A stretch of 64,000 nt of DNA from Ensifer adhaerens (lineage in GTDB: Bacteria > Pseudomonadota > Alphaproteobacteria > Rhizobiales > Rhizobiaceae): contig NZ_CP083349.1 of the NCBI RefSeq assembly GCF_020035535.1, positions 2,666,001-2,730,000 of the forward strand, read 5' to 3'. Position numbers and translations under genes: made by a program. Below, one piece after another: positions 43,649 to 52,689 of this stretch (within the stretch, counting starts at the first letter, position 1; every line of letters begins with the position of its first letter). Under the pieces are notes generated by a model. The model was not told the origin of the DNA. It was given only the letters and a program-made list of their open reading frames with translations, and ran no database searches.

Positions 43649-45136
43649 TTAGCTCAGCGTGCGTTTGACGGCATTGCGCCATCCCTTGAGCTTCGCCTTG
43701 CGCGTCTTGTCGTCCATGGCGGGCTCGAAACGATAGTCACGCGCCCAGGACTTGGCGAACTCCTCCTGCTTCGGCCAGACGCCGGCGCGGCTGCCGGCAA
43801 GCCAGGCTACGCCGAGCGCGGTGGTTTCGAGGATGACGGGCCGGTCGACCGGCGCGTCGAGCAGGTCGGAGAGCCGCTGCATCGTCCAGTCGGAGGCAAC
43901 CATGCCGCCATCGACGCGCAGCACCGTTTCCTTGCCGTCGTTGCGCCAGTCCTTGTGCATCGCCTCCAAGAGGTCGCGCGTCTGGTAGCAGACGGCTTCG
44001 AGTGCGGCACGGGCGAATTCCGCCGGGCCGGTATTGCGCGTCATGCCGAAGATCGCACCGCGCGCATCCGGGTCCCAATGCGGCGCACCGAGGCCAGTGA
44101 AAGCCGGCACCAGATAGACCTCCTGCGTCGGATCGGCGCTCGCAGCGAGCGTGCCGGTATCGGGGGCTGCCTTGATCACCTTGAGCCCGTCGCGCAGCCA
44201 TTGCACGGCAGCACCGGCAACGAAGATCGAGCCTTCGAGCGCGTACGTCGTTTCACCGTCAAGCTTGTAGGCAATGGTGGTGAGCAACCGGTTCTTCGAG
44301 CGCACCATGTCCTTGCCGGTATTGAGCAGCGCAAAGCAGCCGGTGCCATAGGTGGATTTCAGCATGCCCGGCTTGAAGCAGGCCTGGCCGATCGTCGCCG
44401 CCTGCTGGTCGCCGGCAACGCCGAGGATCGGGATGGCGGCGCCAAAGATTGCCGGATCGGTGACGCCGAAATCGGCAGCGCAGTCCTTGACCTCGGGCAG
44501 CATGGCGCGCGGCACCTTGAGGATCTTCAGGAGTTCGTCGTCCCAGACATTTTCCGAAATGTTGTAGAGCAGCGTGCGTGAAGCATTGGTCGCGTCCGTC
44601 ACGAATGACTTGCCGCCGGTCAGCCGCCAGATGAGGAAGGTATCGATCGTGCCGAAGCAGAGCTCCCCCTTGGCGGCGCGCGCCTGGGCTTTGTCGACAT
44701 TGGTCAACAGCCAGTTGAGCTTGGTGCCGGAGAAATAGGGATCGAGCAGCAGGCCGGTCTTGCGGGTGAAGGTCTTTTCCAGCCCCTGCTTCTTCAGTCT
44801 TTCGCAATAGGACGCGGTGCGGCGGTCCTGCCAGACGATCGCGTTGTGGATGGGGTAACCGGTCTGCCGGTCCCAAACGACGACGGTCTCGCGTTGGTTG
44901 GTGATGCCGATGGCCGAAAGGTCGGCAGCGGTGATGCCAGCCTTGGCGATCGCCTCCTCGACGGTCGAAAGCACGGTCTGCCAGATTTCCTCCGGATCGT
45001 GTTCGACCCAGCCGGATTTCGGAAAATGCTGCTTGAATTCCTTCTGGCCGGCACCGGCGATCTGTTGCTGACCGTCGAAGATGATCGCTCGGCTCGAGGT
45101 CGTTCCCTGATCGATCGCGAGAATGTATCCGCCCAT
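43649..45136 (-). CDS. glpK: Glycerol kinase
   Basis: This 495-residue FGGY-family kinase makes glycerol 3-phosphate from glycerol and ATP. The family motifs are [21 protein letters not shown] at the start, [19 protein letters not shown] with the catalytic-type residues, [13 protein letters not shown] and the ATP-site STYGTGCF and [10 protein letters not shown]. The start MGGYIL (45136) follows GGGGAGGGGCAT. It is divergent from bdhA, with 255 bases between. Glycerol and hydroxybutyrate use meet here next to each other, as in other Sinorhizobium clusters. Confidence 0.96.
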   Translation of the reverse strand: MGGYILAIDQGTTSSRAIIFDGQQQIAGAGQKEFKQHFPKSGWVEHDPEEIWQTVLSTVEEAIAKAGITAADLSAIGITNQRETVVVWDRQTGYPIHNAIVWQDRRTASYCERLKKQGLEKTFTRKTGLLLDPYFSGTKLNWLLTNVDKAQARAAKGELCFGTIDTFLIWRLTGGKSFVTDATNASRTLLYNISENVWDDELLKILKVPRAMLPEVKDCAADFGVTDPAIFGAAIPILGVAGDQQAATIGQACFKPGMLKSTYGTGCFALLNTGKDMVRSKNRLLTTIAYKLDGETTYALEGSIFVAGAAVQWLRDGLKVIKAAPDTGTLAASADPTQEVYLVPAFTGLGAPHWDPDARGAIFGMTRNTGPAEFARAALEAVCYQTRDLLEAMHKDWRNDGKETVLRVDGGMVASDWTMQRLSDLLDAPVDRPVILETTALGVAWLAGSRAGVWPKQEEFAKSWARDYRFEPAMDDKTRKAKLKGWRNAVKRTLS

Positions 45137-45391
45137 ATGCCCCTCCCCGGCCACACGCAAGTTTCTTCACCCGACCTTGAAGGCGGGCATTGCATTTCGA
45201 AAACTTCAATACGATGGCAAAACGAATGTCAAACGAAAACAAAACGCAACTTCTCGGCTTCGCTATTCCCCGCCTCAACTCTGTCGTCGCAACCTTAAAA
45301 ACACAATTGTCAGCGCCGCGGTTTTACGCGTAGGCTGGCGCTGCTGCGCCGCAACAAAGTAGTCCGCGACGCCACAAGGGAGAGAGCAGCA

Positions 45392-46168
45392 ATGACGAAA
45401 ACAGCCGTCATCACCGGTTCGACGAGCGGCATCGGGCTTGCGATCGCCAAGGCCTTCGCCAAGGGCGGCGCCAACATCGTTCTGAACGGCTTCGGCAGTG
45501 CGGACGAGATCAGACAAGCGACGGATGATGTCAGCGCGCTGACGAGCGGCACGGTCATCTATCACGGCGCCGACATGACGAAGCCGGCCGAGATCGCCGA
45601 TCTGATCGCCACGGCAACGACCCGCTTCGGCGGCGTCGACATCCTCGTCAACAATGCCGGCATCCAATATGTCGAAAAGGTCGAGGATTTTCCGATCGAG
45701 CAATGGGATCGCATCATCGCGATCAACCTCTCTTCCTCGTTCCACACCATCCGCGCCGCCATTCCCGGCATGAAGGCCAAGGGGTGGGGCCGCATCGTCA
45801 ACATCGCATCGGCCCATGGCCTCGTCGCCTCGCCCTTCAAGGCGGCCTATGTCGCGGCCAAGCATGGCGTGCTCGGACTGACGAAGACGGTGGCGCTTGA
45901 AGTTGCGGAGAACGGCATCACTGCAAACTCGATCTGCCCCGGCTACGTGCTGACGCCGCTTGTCGAAAAGCAGATCCCCGACCAGGCGCGCACCCGCGGT
46001 ATCACCGAACAGCAGGTGATCAACGACGTGATGCTGAAAGGTCAGCCGACCAAGAAGTTCATCACGGTGGAACAGGTGGCAGCACTTGCGGTCTATCTTG
46101 CCGGCGACGATGCGGCGCAGATCACCGGCACCCATGTTTCCATGGATGGCGGCTGGACGGCGCAATAG
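45392..46168 (+). CDS. bdhA: D-3-hydroxybutyrate dehydrogenase
   Basis: This 258-residue short-chain dehydrogenase interconverts D-3-hydroxybutyrate and acetoacetate with NAD, the entry step for using stored poly-3-hydroxybutyrate. The cofactor motif is TGSTSGIGLAIA, followed by NNAGIQYVEKVEDFP and the active-site Ser/Tyr/Lys (IASAHGL, AAYVAAKHGVLG). The C-terminal TGTHVSMDGGWTAQ is diagnostic for this group. AAGGGAGAGAGC precedes the ATG at 45392. In Sinorhizobium the bdhA-xdhA-xdhB order is known as an operon, and the gap here to xdhA is 102 bases. Confidence 0.95.
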   Translation: MTKTAVITGSTSGIGLAIAKAFAKGGANIVLNGFGSADEIRQATDDVSALTSGTVIYHGADMTKPAEIADLIATATTRFGGVDILVNNAGIQYVEKVEDFPIEQWDRIIAINLSSSFHTIRAAIPGMKAKGWGRIVNIASAHGLVASPFKAAYVAAKHGVLGLTKTVALEVAENGITANSICPGYVLTPLVEKQIPDQARTRGITEQQVINDVMLKGQPTKKFITVEQVAALAVYLAGDDAAQITGTHVSMDGGWTAQ

Positions 46169-46270
46169 GCGCACGTTGACGGCGCGTGCAAAAATCTCCG
46201 CGGCTCTTTGCTTTTCTGCATAACCACCTAAGATCAAAGTGATTTCAGGTATACGCAGCAGCCGCAGGGA

Positions 46271-47755
46271 ATGAATGGCATGCCCCAGCCGAACGGAAGC
46301 ATCAGCTTCATCCTCAATGACCGCGAGGTCACACTTTCCGACATCGCACCGACCGCGACGCTGCTTGATTATCTGCGGCTGGAACGCCGGTTGACTGGCA
46401 CCAAGGAAGGCTGTGCTGAGGGCGACTGCGGCGCCTGCACCGTGCTCGTCGGGCGGCTTGCCGGCGATGCGCTCGTCTATGAAAGCGTCAACGCCTGCAT
46501 CCGTTTCTTGGGCTCACTGCAGGCAACCCATGTCGTCACTGTCGAGCATCTTGCCGGACAGGATGGCGCCCTGCATCCGGTGCAACAGGCGATGGTCGAT
46601 TTTCACGGCTCGCAATGCGGCTTCTGCACGCCCGGCTTCGTCATGTCGCTCTATGGCCTGTGGCTAGGCACCGACGATCCAAATCGAGCCGACATCGAAA
46701 AGGCGCTGCAAGGCAACCTCTGTCGCTGCACCGGCTACGAGCCGATTGTGCGCGCCGCCGAGGCAGCGGCGCAAGCGCGGCCATCGAAAGTGTTCGACCC
46801 GATCATCCGCGAACGTGAGACGATCACCGCCCGGTTGAAGACTCTTGCACCTGCCGAAACCATCACCGTTCGCCAGGGCGAACAGTGTCTCATCGTTCCG
46901 GCCGACGGAAACGGCCTGGCGGAGGCGCTTGCCGACAATCCCGGTGCGACGGTCGTTGCCGGTTCCACTGATGTCGGCCTCTGGGTGACCAAGCAGATGC
47001 GGGCGATCAACCCGGTGATCTTCATCAATGGCATCGCCGAATTGCAGGGCATCGAAGAGACCGAGGCGGGCCTGACGATCGGCGCCGGCGTCAGCTACAC
47101 CATGGCCTTTGACGCCCTCAACTCGACCTTTCCTGGCCTTGGACCCCTGATCAACCGCATCGGCGGCGAGCAGGTGCGCAACATGGGCACGATCGGCGGC
47201 AATATCGCCAACGGCTCACCGATCGGCGACAGCCCGCCGCCCCTGATCGTGCTTGGCGCGACGGTGGCGTTGCGCTCCACCGCGGGCCGCCGGACACTAC
47301 CGCTCGAAGACTTCTTCATCGCCTACGGCAAACAGGATCGGAAGCCCGGAGAATTCGTCGAGAGCATCTTCGTGCCGAGACTACCGGAAGGTGATCTCTT
47401 TGCCACCTACAAGATTTCCAAGCGCCGCGACGAGGACATTTCCGCCCTTCTCGGCGCCTTCCGGCTGTCAGTGGAAGACGGCGTCGTCCGCTCTGCCCGC
47501 ATCGCCTTCGGCGGCATGGCCGCCACGCCAAAGCGCGCCGCGAACGTCGAGGCCGCGCTCATCGGCAAGCCCTGGACCGAGGAGACTGTTCGCGCAGTAC
47601 AAGCTGCCTTCGAGACCGACTACCAGCCGCTCACCGACTGGCGCGCCACCAGCGATTACCGCATGTTGGCGGCGAAAAACCTCCTGATGCGTTTCTTCCT
47701 GGAAAGCGGCGGCGAGCCTGCGCAACTGATTCGCTTTGCTGCGGGAGACAGATGA
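46271..47755 (+). CDS. xdhA: Xanthine dehydrogenase small subunit (Fe-S and FAD)
   Basis: This 494-residue subunit has the plant-type 2Fe-2S cluster at about residues 48-75 (GCAEGDCGACTVLV and the later Cys in NACIRF), the second 2Fe-2S cluster near 117-155 (SQCGFCTPGFVMS, NLCRCTGY), and an FAD domain from about 210 (ATVVAGSTDVGLW, MGTIGGNIANGSPIGDSPP). It passes electrons from the molybdenum subunit to NAD during oxidation of hypoxanthine to xanthine and urate. Two ATGs, at 46271 and 46280, are both possible; the second has the better spacing to AGGGA. The stop overlaps the xdhB start. Confidence 0.95.
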   Translation: MNGMPQPNGSISFILNDREVTLSDIAPTATLLDYLRLERRLTGTKEGCAEGDCGACTVLVGRLAGDALVYESVNACIRFLGSLQATHVVTVEHLAGQDGALHPVQQAMVDFHGSQCGFCTPGFVMSLYGLWLGTDDPNRADIEKALQGNLCRCTGYEPIVRAAEAAAQARPSKVFDPIIRERETITARLKTLAPAETITVRQGEQCLIVPADGNGLAEALADNPGATVVAGSTDVGLWVTKQMRAINPVIFINGIAELQGIEETEAGLTIGAGVSYTMAFDALNSTFPGLGPLINRIGGEQVRNMGTIGGNIANGSPIGDSPPPLIVLGATVALRSTAGRRTLPLEDFFIAYGKQDRKPGEFVESIFVPRLPEGDLFATYKISKRRDEDISALLGAFRLSVEDGVVRSARIAFGGMAATPKRAANVEAALIGKPWTEETVRAVQAAFETDYQPLTDWRATSDYRMLAAKNLLMRFFLESGGEPAQLIRFAAGDR

Positions 47756-50094
47756 CCATGGACAAATCCACCTTCGAGGAACGCAAGGCGATACGCGGCG
47801 AGATGCATGTCTCGCAGCGTCATGACAGCGCCCACAAGCATGTCTCCGGCACCGCCGATTACATCGACGACATGCCCGAACCCGCAGGCACCCTGCATGG
47901 CGCCCTCGGCATGACCGACCGGGCGCATGCGGAAATCACGGCCATGGACCTTTCGGCCGTCGCCGCCGTGCCCGGTGTCATCCTGGTGCTGACCGCCAAG
48001 GACATGCCGCATTCCAACGACATCAGCCCGAGCCACCTGCATGACGAGCCGGTGCTCGCGGATGGCCTCGTGCAGTTTCATGGCCAGCCGGCCTTCGCCG
48101 TCATTGCCGAAACTCGCGACATCGCGCGCCGGGCGGCAAGGCTGGCGAAGATCGCCTACCGCGACCTGCCGCATTTCACCGACATTCTCGATGCGGTCGC
48201 CCGTGGCGGCGAACTGGTGACGCAGCCCTTGACCCTGCAGCGCGGCGACGCGGAAGCCGAGCTCGAAAAGGCGCCCCGCCGCTTGAAGGGCAGCATGCGC
48301 ATCGGCGGCCAGGAGCATTTCTACCTCGAAGGCCATATTGCACTTGCTATTCCCGGCGAGGATGACGAGGTTACCGTCTGGTCCTCGACCCAGCACCCAA
48401 GCGAGGTCCAGCACATGGTCTCGCATGTGCTCGGCGTGCCCTCCAATGCGGTGACCGTAAATGTCCGCCGCATGGGCGGCGGCTTCGGCGGCAAGGAAAC
48501 GCAAGGAAACCAGTTCGCAGCGCTTGCCGCCGTGGCGGCGAAGAAGCTCAACCGCGCAGTTAAGTTCCGCCCTGATCGGGACGAGGACATGACGGCGACC
48601 GGCAAGCGCCACGACTTCCTCGTCGACTACGATGTCGGCTTCGACGACGACGGGCGCATCCATGCGGTGCATGCGAACTACGCGGCGCGCTGCGGCTACT
48701 CGTCAGACCTCTCCGGCCCCGTCACCGACCGGGCGCTGTTTCATGCCGACAGCTCCTATTTCTTCCCGCATGTGAAGCTCACCTCACAGCCGCTGAAGAC
48801 CAACACCGTCTCCAACACCGCCTATCGCGGTTTCGGCGGCCCGCAAGGCATGGTCGGCGGCGAACGCATTATCGAGGAGATCGCCTACCAGCTCGGCAAG
48901 GACCCGCTCGAAATCCGCAAGCTGAACTTCTACGGTGAAAAGGGTTCCGGCCGAGATATCACGCCCTACCACCAGCAGGTCGAAGACAACATCATCGCGC
49001 GCATCGTCGCCGAACTCGAAGAAAGCGCAGACTATCAGGCGCGACGCCAGGCGGTCCTTGAGTTCAACCGGAATAGCCGCATCATCCGCAAGGGCATCGC
49101 GCTGACGCCGGTGAAATTTGGCATCTCCTTCACGCTCACCGCCTTCAACCAGGCGGGCGCTCTCGTGCACATCTACCAGGATGGCTCGATCCATCTGAAC
49201 CATGGCGGCACCGAGATGGGCCAGGGCCTCTACATCAAGGTTGCCCAGGTGATCGCCGACAGTTTCCAGGTCGATCTCGATCGGGTCCGCATCACCGCGA
49301 CGACGACCGGCAAGGTGCCGAATACATCTGCGACCGCCGCCTCCTCGGGCTCCGATCTCAACGGCATGGCGGCGCATGACGCAGCGCGCCAGATCAAGGA
49401 GCGTCTCGTCGGCTTTGCCTGCGAGCGCTGGCAGACGACGCCCGAGAATGTCAGCTTCGTCGCCAATCATGTGAAGATCGGTGAAGAACTCATCCCCTTC
49501 CCCGAGTTCATCAAGCAGGCCTATATGGGCCGCATCCAGCTTTCGGCGGCCGGCTATTACAAGACGCCGAAGATCCATTGGGATCGCGCCAGCGGCCGCG
49601 GCACGCCCTTCTATTACTTCGCCTATGGCGCTTCAGTTTCAGAGGTGTCGATCGACACGTTGACCGGCGAATACATGGTCGACCGCGTCGACGTGCTGCA
49701 CGATGTCGGGCGTTCGCTCAATCCGGCGATCGACATCGGCCAGATCGAAGGTGGCTTCGTGCAAGGCATGGGCTGGCTCACGACGGAGGAGCTCTGGTGG
49801 GACGACAAGGGACGGCTTCGCACCCATGCTCCCTCCACCTACAAGATCCCGCTCGCCTCCGACCGGCCGAAGACCTTCAACGTCAAGCTTGCGGAATGGT
49901 CGAGCAACGCCGAAAAGACCATCGGCCGCTCCAAGGCGGTGGGAGAGCCGCCTTTCATGCTGCCGATCTCGGTGCTCGAAGCGCTGTCGATGGCGGTGGC
50001 AAGCGTTGCGGATTATCGCGAATGCCCGCGCCTCGACGCCCCGGCAACACCGGAGCGTGTGCTGATGGCCGTCGAGCGCCTGAGAAGCGCCTGA
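47752..50094 (+). CDS. xdhB: Xanthine dehydrogenase large subunit (molybdopterin)
   Basis: This 780-residue subunit carries the molybdopterin cofactor. The motifs are SQRHDSAHKHVSGTADYIDDMPEP at the start, the substrate-site Glu in GGQEHFYLEGHIAL, RMGGGFGGKETQ, the Arg of FRPDRDEDM, NTAYRGFGGPQGMVGGE, GGTEMGQGLYIKVAQV, and the catalytic-type Glu near the end in SKAVGEPPFMLPISV. It is coupled to xdhA by a 4-base overlap. No xdhC, the usual maturation factor that inserts the sulphurated cofactor, follows; the next gene is a short one on the other strand. Confidence 0.95.
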   Translation: MTMDKSTFEERKAIRGEMHVSQRHDSAHKHVSGTADYIDDMPEPAGTLHGALGMTDRAHAEITAMDLSAVAAVPGVILVLTAKDMPHSNDISPSHLHDEPVLADGLVQFHGQPAFAVIAETRDIARRAARLAKIAYRDLPHFTDILDAVARGGELVTQPLTLQRGDAEAELEKAPRRLKGSMRIGGQEHFYLEGHIALAIPGEDDEVTVWSSTQHPSEVQHMVSHVLGVPSNAVTVNVRRMGGGFGGKETQGNQFAALAAVAAKKLNRAVKFRPDRDEDMTATGKRHDFLVDYDVGFDDDGRIHAVHANYAARCGYSSDLSGPVTDRALFHADSSYFFPHVKLTSQPLKTNTVSNTAYRGFGGPQGMVGGERIIEEIAYQLGKDPLEIRKLNFYGEKGSGRDITPYHQQVEDNIIARIVAELEESADYQARRQAVLEFNRNSRIIRKGIALTPVKFGISFTLTAFNQAGALVHIYQDGSIHLNHGGTEMGQGLYIKVAQVIADSFQVDLDRVRITATTTGKVPNTSATAASSGSDLNGMAAHDAARQIKERLVGFACERWQTTPENVSFVANHVKIGEELIPFPEFIKQAYMGRIQLSAAGYYKTPKIHWDRASGRGTPFYYFAYGASVSEVSIDTLTGEYMVDRVDVLHDVGRSLNPAIDIGQIEGGFVQGMGWLTTEELWWDDKGRLRTHAPSTYKIPLASDRPKTFNVKLAEWSSNAEKTIGRSKAVGEPPFMLPISVLEALSMAVASVADYRECPRLDAPATPERVLMAVERLRSA

Positions 50095-50112
50095 CGGCCA
50101 TCGTCGTCAATG

Positions 50113-50361
50113 TTAGAACCGGGGCAATTCATCGACGCTGAAAAGGCGGCGAGAGTTGGCCATTGCCTCTTCGTCATCGCCATAGGGGCCACGGCCATCC
50201 ATGAAACCCATGTCTCTCTTGATATGATCCGGGAGCGCGCCGACGTCCAATGTCGGCTTGGCGGCAACGAGGCCGCCGAACAGGGCAGCCGCGAGCCGGA
50301 CGACCGGTTCGAATAAAAGAAACGGTTTTCTTTCAGTATGTTCGAATGTATCGCAAGTCAC
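50113..50361 (-). CDS. Small DUF1127-like protein
   Basis: This is a short protein of about 82 residues if it starts at the GTG at 50361 (reading VTCDTFEHTERKPFLLFEPVVRLAAALFGGL); a longer reading to 50451 is possible but compositionally poor. The C-terminal half, LDVGALPDHIKRDMGFMDGRGPYGDDEE, has the L-x-D-x-G-L/D-H-x-x-x-D-M/I-G pattern of the DUF1127 family, small Arg/Asp-rich proteins known in alphaproteobacteria as stress- or phosphate-linked regulators of RNA metabolism. It ends 18 bases after xdhB on the opposite strand and is divergent from the LysR gene. The start is uncertain. Confidence 0.6.
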   Translation of the reverse strand: MTCDTFEHTERKPFLLFEPVVRLAAALFGGLVAAKPTLDVGALPDHIKRDMGFMDGRGPYGDDEEAMANSRRLFSVDELPRF

Positions 50362-50463
50362 GTCAGCACCTGTTTCGTCTTGGGAAGTTGACTTGAAGGA
50401 TGCCGTGGAGGAGGATCGAAATCCAATCGAACATCCGTCTGCATGCATCAAGAGAACTTATCC

Positions 50464-51378
50464 ATGAAGATGTCGAAGCAGTTTCCGCTGAATGCGCTCC
50501 GGGTCTTCGAAGCGGTTGCAAGGCTCGGCAGCTTCACCAAGGCCGGCGAAGAGCTGGGCATGACCCAGACGGCCGTAAGCTACCAGGTCAAGTTGATCGA
50601 GGAGAATGTCGGCGAGCCGCTTTTCCTGCGCCGCCCGCGCCAGATCTCGCTGACGGATGTGGGCCAGCGCATGGCACCGCGCGTGACAGAAGCCTTCGAG
50701 ATGCTGCAGGAAGCCGTTTCCAATGCCCGCGGCGATATCGACAGCGCGCTTTTGATCAGTTCGACGCCGACCTTCGCCTCGCAATGGCTTGCCCGCAATA
50801 TCGGCAGCTTCCAGCTCGCCCATCCGAACATCGCCGTCCGGCTGACGACCAGCGACTCGCTCACCGATTTCACCCGCGAGCCCGCCGATCTCGCCATCCG
50901 CTCGGGCGGTGGCGTCTGGCCCGGCCTCGACACACATCCGCTGATGCGTGTCGAGTTCAGCCCCATGCTGAGTCCGGCGCTTGCCGAAACCATCGGCGGC
51001 GTGCACGAGCCGCGCGACCTCCTGAAGCTCCGGATCATCGATGCAGGCGATCCCTGGTGGCCGATGTGGTTCAAGGCCGCCGGCGTCGAGGACCCCGATC
51101 TCGAGGGCCGGCCGCACAGCCGGCTCGGCGCCCAGACGTTCGAGGCACGCGCCGCAATTGCCGGCCAGGGTGTGGCGATCCTGACGCCGGAGTTCTATCC
51201 CGATGACGTCGCGCTCGGCCGCCTCTACCAGCCCTTCGATCTTCGCTGCAGCGACGGCTGCGACTATTGGCTCGCCTATCCGCACGCCCGACGCAACACG
51301 CCGAAGATCCGGATTTTCCGCGACTGGATTCTCGGCGAACTTTGCCCGCCAAGCTTCCTGCAAGCAAATAGCGCTTGA
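50464..51378 (+). CDS. LysR regulator, GcvA-type
   Basis: This 304-residue LysR protein starts MKMSKQFPLNALRVFEAVARLGSFTKAGEELGMTQTAVSYQVKLIEENVGEPLFLRRPRQISLTD, close to the GcvA-like group. The effector domain follows from about residue 90 (IDSALLISSTPTFASQWLARNIGSFQLAHPNI, REPADLAIRSGGGVWPGLDTHPLM). The ATG at 50464 follows AAGAGAACTTATCC; a further ATG at 50443 is the alternative. It lies directly upstream of puuD and guaD on the same strand and beside xdhB, so control of purine degradation is the natural suggestion; the effector may be a purine or urate, but that is untested. Confidence 0.9.
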   Translation: MKMSKQFPLNALRVFEAVARLGSFTKAGEELGMTQTAVSYQVKLIEENVGEPLFLRRPRQISLTDVGQRMAPRVTEAFEMLQEAVSNARGDIDSALLISSTPTFASQWLARNIGSFQLAHPNIAVRLTTSDSLTDFTREPADLAIRSGGGVWPGLDTHPLMRVEFSPMLSPALAETIGGVHEPRDLLKLRIIDAGDPWWPMWFKAAGVEDPDLEGRPHSRLGAQTFEARAAIAGQGVAILTPEFYPDDVALGRLYQPFDLRCSDGCDYWLAYPHARRNTPKIRIFRDWILGELCPPSFLQANSA

Positions 51379-51450
51379 GGAGCGCCGAAGCCCCTTTTCC
51401 CCTCCGCGGTTTATGCGCAAAGTGAAGTAACGGAGACAAAGGGGATCTGA

Positions 51451-52689
51451 ATGTACGAATTCGCCATTGCCTGGGAATGGCTGGCCTTTGCCGTGCGCTG
51501 GCTGCATGTGATCACGGCCATCGCCTGGATCGGCTCATCCTTCTATTTCATCGCGCTCGATCTTGGCCTGGTGAAGCGCGACCACCTGCCCGTCGGCGCC
51601 TATGGCGAGGAATGGCAGGTCCATGGCGGCGGCTTCTACCACATCCAGAAGTATCTGGTGGCACCGGCCTCGATGCCTGAGCACCTCACCTGGTTCAAAT
51701 GGGAATCCTACGTGACGTGGCTCTCGGGCTTCGCCATGCTCTGTGTCGTCTACTACGGCGGCGCCGATCTCTTCCTGGTCGACCGCCACGTCCTCGACAT
51801 CTCGGCAACGACGGCGATCCTGATCTCGCTCGCCTCGCTCGGCATCGGCTGGCTGTTTTACGACCTGCTCTGCAAGTCGCCCATCGGCAGGAACACCTGG
51901 GGACTGATGGCGCTGCTCTATGCGGCGCTCGTCGCCATGGCCTGGGGCTATACCCAGGTCTTCACCGGCCGCGCCGCCTTCCTGCATCTCGGCGCCTTCA
52001 CCGCGACGATCATGTCGGCCAATGTGTTCTTCATCATCATCCCCAACCAGAAGATCGTCGTCGCGGATCTGATCGCCGGCCGCACGCCGGACCCGAAGCT
52101 CGGCGCCCAGGCCAAGCAGCGCTCACTGCATAACAACTACCTGACGCTGCCGGTCATCTTCTTCATGCTGTCGAACCACTACCCGCTGGCATTCGCGACG
52201 GCATTCAACTGGATCATCGCGGCACTGGTCTTCCTGATGGGCGTCACCATCCGCCACTGGTTCAACACCACCCATGCCCGCAAGGGCAGGCCGACCTGGA
52301 CCTGGCTGGTCACAGCCCTCCTCTTCATCTTGATCATGTGGCTCTCGACCGTGCCGAAAGTGCTGACCGGCGGCGAAAAGGCCGAGGTTGCGCCGGCATT
52401 TACCCGCTTCGCCGCCAATGCCCACTTCCCCGCCGTCAAGGACACGGTCTCGACCCGCTGTTCCATGTGCCATGCGGCGGAGCCCGTTTATGAGGGTATC
52501 ACCCAGGCGCCGAAGGGCGTGATGCTGGAAAGCGACGCGGAGATTGCCGCCCATGCCCGCGAAATCTATATCCAGGCTGGGCGTAGCCACGCGATGCCGC
52601 CCGGCAACGTGACAGACATGACGACGGACGAGCGCCAGCTGCTGGCAGCCTGGTTCGAAAGCGCCGTCGAGGAAGGCAAGACACAATGA
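51451..52689 (+). CDS. puuD: Membrane urate hydroxylase PuuD with cytochrome c tail
   Basis: This 412-residue inner-membrane protein oxidises urate to 5-hydroxyisourate. It has about eight membrane helices from the start (MYEFAIAWEWLAFAVRWLHVITAIAWIGSSFYFIALDL). A C-terminal c-type haem domain has CSMCH near residues 337-341 and the Met ligand region SHAMPPGNVTDMT. The haem tail suggests electrons go to the respiratory chain rather than directly to oxygen, unlike soluble uricase. The stop overlaps guaD (ATGA). It is the urate-consuming step after XdhAB and precedes UraH. Confidence 0.94.
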   Translation: MYEFAIAWEWLAFAVRWLHVITAIAWIGSSFYFIALDLGLVKRDHLPVGAYGEEWQVHGGGFYHIQKYLVAPASMPEHLTWFKWESYVTWLSGFAMLCVVYYGGADLFLVDRHVLDISATTAILISLASLGIGWLFYDLLCKSPIGRNTWGLMALLYAALVAMAWGYTQVFTGRAAFLHLGAFTATIMSANVFFIIIPNQKIVVADLIAGRTPDPKLGAQAKQRSLHNNYLTLPVIFFMLSNHYPLAFATAFNWIIAALVFLMGVTIRHWFNTTHARKGRPTWTWLVTALLFILIMWLSTVPKVLTGGEKAEVAPAFTRFAANAHFPAVKDTVSTRCSMCHAAEPVYEGITQAPKGVMLESDAEIAAHAREIYIQAGRSHAMPPGNVTDMTTDERQLLAAWFESAVEEGKTQ

